Shown: in pieces, positions 58,572 through 64,000 of the stretch | Layout: every line of letters starts with the position of its first letter | How positions within the stretch are numbered: the stretch's first letter is position 1 | Origin: Jaltomata sinuosa | Taxonomy: Eukaryota > Streptophyta > Magnoliopsida > Solanales > Solanaceae | Length of the DNA stretch: 64,000 bases | Direction of reading: 5' to 3' | Assembly (NCBI GenBank): GCA_003996215.1 | Contig: QJPP01003140.1 | Coordinates: forward strand, 186,001-250,000 | The notes under the pieces: generated by a model | Database searches by the model: none | The model's input: only the letters and a program-made list of their open reading frames with translations | Told to the model about the DNA's origin: nothing | Program-made: the position numbers and the translations under genes

Positions 58572-59877
58572 TGATGTGCCGCCATTTTACGGCACTTTCG
58601 ACTCCTTTAACTTAGAACAATCGTACGTTTTCAAGCAACCGTTGTCGTTTTTGATGTTTTTATGTTGTATTTTCAGGAAATGGAGACAAACATGGAAACG
58701 GAAGGAAATACGCAAAAAACGACATTCTGCCTAAGAGTGACGGCCTGAGTGACGGCCCGTCACACATGTGACGGTCCATCACAGTGATCGTCACACCAAG
58801 GCAGCACCACTGCCTAGTGGTGACGGCCCAGGCGACGGTCCGTCAAGCCAGTGACGGTCCATCAGCCTGACCGTCACACCTGGGCAGTCCGCTACGCGGA
58901 ATCCGGACGATTTTGGGATTTGTTTTCTAGACTCCTATAAATACCCTATGTTAGGTTTATTTTCATTATGCAATTAATAAAGCTTTTTACAATAGTTTTA
59001 GGAGAGATTTTAGTCAACTTGAAGATCAAGAAACACGTTTTCTACTTCTTGAATTCGTGTTCATGAATCGTTCTTGGGATCTTGTTATTCTTGTTCTTGT
59101 ATTATTGAGGATTGTTTTCAATACATTGTAAGGATTTCTTTTCTTTATTATGAACATGACTTTCTTCTATTCTTCTATAAGCATGATTAACTAAAACTCT
59201 CACAACTAGGGTTGTGGGAGCCATGACAAACGTAGCAAGATAGATTCCGGGTAGCGACGGGTTCAAAATACATGTTGTCACGTTGTTAATCATTCGTTGT
59301 GTAACATTTTCTAGTGGTTGCAAACATTAGAACATGCCTAGGTTTAATTTGCTTGAGTAAAGAGATTAAAACCGGGAAACTTGATTAACGACGAGGATTC
59401 GAGACTACTAACTCTCGTCTTATGATTAATGCTGTAACTAGATTAATCTACTTGATGTTTAGGATTGAAATCTAAAAGCACACCTTTTCATGTTCGAGAG
59501 AATTGAAATGTAAATTTGTCTATTTGGTTGAGAAACGTTTAGACGATACCATTAATTCAATCGCATCGTGACACGCATATAGAAATAACCCCGTTAAGCC
59601 TAGAATCGACTTTGTTACTAACGCCATGGTAAACACTTCCCTAGTTCTCTCTCTCCTATTGATTATCATTCATACGTTAAGTGTTTGTTTTGTTTACAAT
59701 ATTGATCACAAAACCCCCCTATTTACCGGAAACTATTGACGACTAGTCACATACTTCACTAAAGACTTAATCTTCACCATATTCTCTGTGGGATTCGACC
59801 CCAACCTTTGTTGGGTTCTATATTTGACTACGACCGCTTACGCTTCGTTAATTTGAGGTGTAGTTTGGGCATTATCA
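58572..59877 (+). mobile_element. Athila derivative 5' LTR
   Basis: 1306 bp, tgatgtgccgcc to ttatca. A palindromic gtgacgg/ccgtcac word array at 58735-58885 precedes a TATA-like ctataaatacc at about 58936. It is nearly identical to the 3' LTR except in a patch of the word array. Confidence 0.92.
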
Positions 59878-59882
59878 AAAAG

Positions 59883-59900
59883 TGGCGCCGTTGCCGGGGA
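59883..59900 (+). other. Athila derivative primer binding site, tRNA-Asp type
   Basis: tggcgccgttgccgggga, five bases inside the 5' LTR end, the canonical Athila/Tat primer-site wording. Confidence 0.9.
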
Positions 59901-60008
59901 ATACGGTTGTTAATTAAGTCTGGTGTGTTTATTTGACTCTTAGTCATACTTTCCTGCTTTTACGTTTTTTTTTGTTGTTTTTGTTTTTGACAGGGTACAG
60001 AGTTGTGC

Positions 60009-60311
60009 ATGCCAAGTACCCGGCGCTCGGGTGAATCAACATTACCTTACGACCCCGAGCTTGATAGAACGTTAAGGCGGAATATGGCCGCACAACAAGA
60101 GGCAGCAAGGCTCGCTGCAGAACTGCAGGCCCAACAAAATTTGAATGCTGGAGGTCTGCAGCACGACATCGAGTTCTCCTGTTTGGAGACCCTGGCGGTC
60201 TCCAACATCATGTCAGAATCTGAGTCATATCGACTTCACAGGTATTCCTTTCTCTCACAGTTTTTAGCTTTCATATGGATGCATTGGGGACAATGCATGA
60301 GTCTAAGTTGA
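60009..60311 (+). pseudogene. Athila gag N-terminal fragment
   Basis: From the ATG at 60009 the frame reads MPSTRRSGESTLPYDPELDR, the Athila gag N-terminus, then an alanine/glutamine-rich helix. After about 50 codons it passes into unrelated sequence derived from the 3' part of the element and stops at 60309-60311. The capsid core seen in the Athila relic at 5036-5422 (HEDANRHIHNF) is absent. It cannot form a normal gag. It marks where the internal deletion begins. Confidence 0.7.
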
Positions 60312-60879
60312 GGGTGTGGGGAAACCTGTGAGTCACCACCAAGGGTTTTTGTTGCCGTGTTTCTTTTCCCTCCGGTGTGCTATCTAGTAGAACCGGCATG
60401 TTTAGGTTGTATTTTTAAATTTTTGTTTTTTTTAGTGTCTATAGTGATGAGCATGGCGTTTTTCTTGACTAAAGGAGCCCCTTTAAAAATTTTCTGGTTT
60501 TGTACTTATGTTGAAACAATTGACTGTCTGGATCCTTGTATGTCATTGTGTGATTATGATTAGAATAAGTATGCTTAAGCCGAGCGGGTGTTTGATAGTT
60601 GGTAGCGGTATAGTTTCTTGGTGCCAAGAGTGTGTGAGATTATTGTTATAAATTCTTACTCTGTGCATGCATCTAGAACTTGCCCGGTCTATTTTGTTAA
60701 GTTCGAAGTTTGGTTCCTTAGGAAAGGATCACAGGCCCTTTTTGCGTGCAGTCCACTTAACCTAAAAGACCGTCCAAATATAAATAATCCCTTTGAACCC
60801 TGTTTGAGCCATAATTGACCTTGTTCTTTCAATAACCTGTCACCGTTCCTATTTAACTTTGAATCCCTATTTTGGCCCT

Positions 60880-61045
60880 GTTCCTTCCTTGGACATCGTG
60901 CACCTCAACGCAGGCAATCAGCCTAAGTTGAGGATGGATACTATAGAGGTAAACCTTGTTTTGGCCCTGGTCCTTCCTTGGACATCGTGCACCTCAACGC
61001 AGGCAATCAGCCTAAGTTGAGGGTGGCTACTACAGAGGTGAATGA
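60880..61045 (+). repeat. Tandem duplication next to PPT-like motifs
   Basis: A segment of about 85 bp starting ttccttccttggacatcgtg is present twice in tandem. Each copy ends in the PPT-like agcctaagttgagg(a/g)tgg. Another short duplication (ctacgagggtgcttgattta, 20 bp) lies at 61611-61650. Confidence 0.85.
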
Positions 61046-61754
61046 TGAGAAAAAGAGGATGGAGAAGATTGGTTGTGAATAGAATGAAAATTCGGGTGTG
61101 TGCCTAAGAAAAGAAAAATAAAAAGAAGTGAAAAAGATCGAAAAAGTAACAAAAAGAATTCTCAAAATAAAGAGGCCGCACCTGTAGCTAGAGAAAAGGA
61201 AATAAAAAGGTGAATAAGGATGGACAAAGTAAAGTATGTGGTAGTAAGACGTCGGTGGTTCCAAGGAGGGCTTAGTCACTAACCCCCAAATGTATCCTAC
61301 CTGCACCTGAAGCCTCATTACAAGCCTAAACAAGTCCTGCAGTGATCCTGAGCGGCTTTCTGAAGAACTAAAATAGAATAGTAAGGGCAAGCCTATGGTA
61401 TCGCATGTGCATTGTTTGAAATCGTTTGTGAGTGTGAGCGCTTACCTAGTCCCAAATCTTGTGTGTGGGATTTCTTTGTGGTGAGGGCACCAAGATGTCT
61501 GTATTGTCTATTGATTGTTAGGATAGCTGCGCGTGTGTAAGTAGAATGTTCTATCATATCGGAATGACATGTTTGGATCCATGCAAGTTAGTGTTTCATA
61601 CATTTGTGTACTACGAGGGTGCTTGATTTACTACGAGGGTGCTTGATTTAATGAACTAATGAATGACCATGAGTTACTAGAGACACGAGTTTGTTTTCTT
61701 AGTTGAGTCGTCGTATTATTGTTTTGTGTCATGTTGCTTGAGGACAAGCGAACG

Positions 61755-61771
61755 TCTTAAGTTGAGGGTGT
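61755..61771 (+). other. Athila derivative polypurine tract
   Basis: ttaagttgagggtgt immediately before the 3' LTR start at 61772. Three more copies of aagttgagg(a/g)tg occur upstream at about 60304, 60925 and 61012. Confidence 0.75.
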
Positions 61772-63091
61772 TGATGTGCCGCCATTTTACGGCACTTTCG
61801 ACTCCTTTAACTTAGAACAATCGTACGTTTTCAAGCAACCATTGTCGTTTTTGATATTTTTATGTTGTATTTTCAGGAAATGGAGACAAACATGGAAACG
61901 GAAGGAAATACGCGAAAAACGACATTCTGCCTAAGAGTGACGGCCTGAGTGACGGTCCGTCACACATGTGACGGTCCGTCACATGTGACCGTCAAGTGGA
62001 GGTCTTGCACTGTCTAAGGGTGACGGTCCAGGCAACGGTCCGTCAAGCCAGTGACGGTCCGTCAGCCTGGCCGTCACACCTGGGCAGTCCGCTACGCGGA
62101 ATCCTGACGTTTTTGGGATTTGTTTCCTAGACTGCTATAAATACCCTATGTTAGGTTTATTTTATTTATGCATTAGTTAAGCAATTAATAAAGCTTTTTA
62201 CAATAGTTTTAGGAGAGATTTTAGTCAACTTGAAGATCAAGAAACACGTTTTCTACTTCTTGAATTCGTGTTCTTGAATCGTTCTTGGGATCTTGTTATT
62301 CTTGTTCTTGGAATATTGAGGATTGTTTTCAATACATTGTAAGGATTTCTTTTCTTTATTATGAACATGACTTTCTTCTATTCTTCTATAAGCATGATTA
62401 ACTAAAACTCTCACAACTAGGGTTGTGGGAGCCATGGCAAACGTAGCAAGATAGATTCCGGGTAGCGACGGGTTCAAAATACATGTTGTCACGTTGTTAA
62501 TCATTCGTTGTGTAACGTTTTCTAGTGGTTTCAAACATTAGAACATGCCTAGGTTTAATTTGCTTGATTTAAGAGATTAAAACCGGGAAACTTGATTAAC
62601 GACGAGGATTCGAGACTACTAACTCTCGTCTTATGATTAATGCTGTAACTAGATTAATCTACTTGATGTTTAGGATTGAAATCTAAAAGCACACCTTTTC
62701 AAGTTCGAGAGAATTAAAAAGTAAATTTGTCTATTTGGTTGAGAAACGTTTAGACGATACCATTAATTCAATCGCATCGTGACAAGCATATAGAAAGAAC
62801 CCCGTTAAGCCTAGAATCGACTTTGTTACTAACGCCATGGTAAACACTTCCCTAGTTCTCTCTCTCCTATTGATTATCATTCATACGTTAAGTGTTTGTT
62901 TTTGTTTACAAATATTGATCACAAACCCCCCCCTATTTACCGGAAACTATTGACGACTAGTCACGTACTTCACTAAAGGCTTAATCTTCACCATATTCTC
63001 TGTGGGATTCGACCCCAACCTTTGTTGGGTTCTATATTTGACTACGACCGCTTACGCTTCGTTAATTTGAGGTGTAGTTTGGGCGTTATCA
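61772..63091 (+). mobile_element. Athila derivative 3' LTR
   Basis: 1320 bp, tgatgtgccgcc to ttatca, followed by the target duplication cctgg. It differs from the 5' LTR by scattered substitutions, a short insertion near 62162 and a divergent patch at about 61985-62030. Confidence 0.92.
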
Positions 63092-64000
63092 CCTGGTATC
63101 ATAGTATAGAGCAAAAACTACATACATAGAGTGCAAACGATCCAAAACAATATATACAGATGTCTCTGGATGGTAATAGAGTACATGAAGAAAAAGATAA
63201 ACTAAAGCTAAGCTCCGATCGCCAAGAGCTCACCCTCAGTCTGAAGTAGTCCCCAACAGATCTCCAAGCATGAATCAAGCCGATCTAACGGCGATGGCCC
63301 ATGCTAGGATCTGCACCCAAAGATGCAGGGGGTAGGGGTGAGCACCAAATGCGAAGCATAAGGTACCCAATAGGTATCATAGGCCGACTGGGCACATATA
63401 AGATAAAAGCGTAGTAACAGACAGAATAGAAGCAAGCAGTCACAGAAATCAACGAAAGGTAAACAAGAACTAGCCCAGAGGGAAATCAACAGAACCAAAT
63501 GTGAGGCTAGTAAGCAGAATATACACACCTCAGGCACATGTGAGAGTAAGAAACAACGCACCTGGGGTCCTTGCAATAACAGTGTATACAAAATAAGTTT
63601 ACGAAATGGACGGTATACCGGTAACCTCAAGTGTAAGAAGAGGGAAAGAGTAATGATACGCATGCTCAGAGACATAAATCAAGCTCAACTAATCATATCA
63701 ATCTCAATCCAGAAACTAACAGTTTAGCAGTAACCAATTTCATTCTTAACCGTAACAGGGAATAATTCTGTAAGTAAATAGCAAGAGTCTACCTATAGTC
63801 CCCCGGCCGCCCATACAACCGAGGAACACAAACAAGTGAAAACAAACCCTCCGGCATCTCATACTACCAGAGCGTACAATCAACAAACAACAAACAAGGG
63901 TGGAGCCTCAAACAATGAATCATATGATGCATGAAGATCTCAAGTGAAATGGTATCTCTGTATGTACCTCCTCCGGCGCCGATCCGACCCAGCAGGTAGG
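63092..64000 (-). mobile_element. Second C-type LTR, continuation to window end
   Basis: It resumes with cctggtatcatagtatagag, matching 50450-51360 in the solo LTR throughout (same order of blocks, few differences). It runs off the window end. Whether this is another solo LTR or part of a complete element cannot be told. Confidence 0.85.

Larger units (their letters stand above)
58572..63091 (+). mobile_element. Non-autonomous Athila-derived element with target duplication
   Basis: A 4520-bp element with LTRs at 58572-59877 and 61772-63091, a tRNA-Asp-type PBS, a truncated gag and a PPT, but no protease, RT or integrase. The target duplication cctgg is intact (58567-58571 and 63092-63096), and the uninterrupted target is seen at 50440-50470 in solo LTR C. 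The internal region is only 1894 bp. It would have to be mobilised by an autonomous Athila element. Sharp ends, high LTR similarity and the intact duplication make it one of the youngest insertions here. Confidence 0.92.

Overview
The window is repeat-rich nuclear DNA of a flowering plant. It is very probably from the nightshade family (Solanaceae): it holds a solendovirus-like endogenous pararetrovirus (the tobacco vein clearing virus / LycEPRV type) among Tekay/Del-like, Athila-like and Tat/Ogre-like gypsy retrotransposons. The family is inferred from content, because no species-specific marker is visible. Only one host gene is recognisable, a Vti1-family v-SNARE (VTI11-like) on the minus strand. 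Its exons 2-5 lie at 15861-17281 and exon 1 at 28027-28120.

Layout. 1-1489: 3' part of a Tekay-like LTR (+). 1490-2876: repeat-like DNA without a gene. 2877-7015: decayed Athila-type element (-) with gag, protease, tRNA-Asp-type PBS and 5' LTR. 7016-9035: no gene seen. 9036-13255: decayed Tekay/Del gypsy element (-) with LTR, PPT, integrase, RNase H and RT relics. 13256-14560: head of a Tat/Retand-like element (-). 14779-15011: a foldback MITE. 15861-28120: the VTI gene. Its 10.7-kb first intron holds a rearranged pararetrovirus (about 17340-25830), an Ogre-like LTR/leader fragment and a LINE fragment. 28121-32783: 5' flank, then AT-rich DNA with tandem duplications and ACTAGT-bounded ends. 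32784-55752: a large Tekay-like element B (-). It is interrupted by element A (34658-43780), carries an internal 2879-bp tandem duplication of its gag/LTR junction, and is pierced by a 2671-bp solo LTR (C) with a perfect 5-bp target duplication. 55753-56644: AT-rich DNA. 56645-64000: LTR F (+), cut by a second C-type LTR (-), which itself holds a 4520-bp non-autonomous Athila derivative with an intact CCTGG target duplication.

The pararetrovirus is the most unusual part. The viral circle can be followed (tRNA-Met PBS, 127-codon ORF, coat protein, movement protein, protease, RT/RNase H, transactivator-like ORF, promoter/leader, two small ORFs), but the copy is rearranged. The promoter/leader occurs three times, twice head-to-head around about 21098. 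The coat-protein gene is split between strands, and the transactivator-like ORF is inverted inside pol. The coat, movement and transactivator-like ORFs are long and open, whereas RT has a frameshift at its catalytic aspartates and RNase H is truncated. The locus therefore looks unable to make its own reverse transcriptase, yet it could supply promoter activity and double-stranded RNA matching the virus.

The retroelements form at least three nesting levels and most are broken. The VTI gene looks translatable if its very large intron is spliced, but the first half of its second exon does not match the family.
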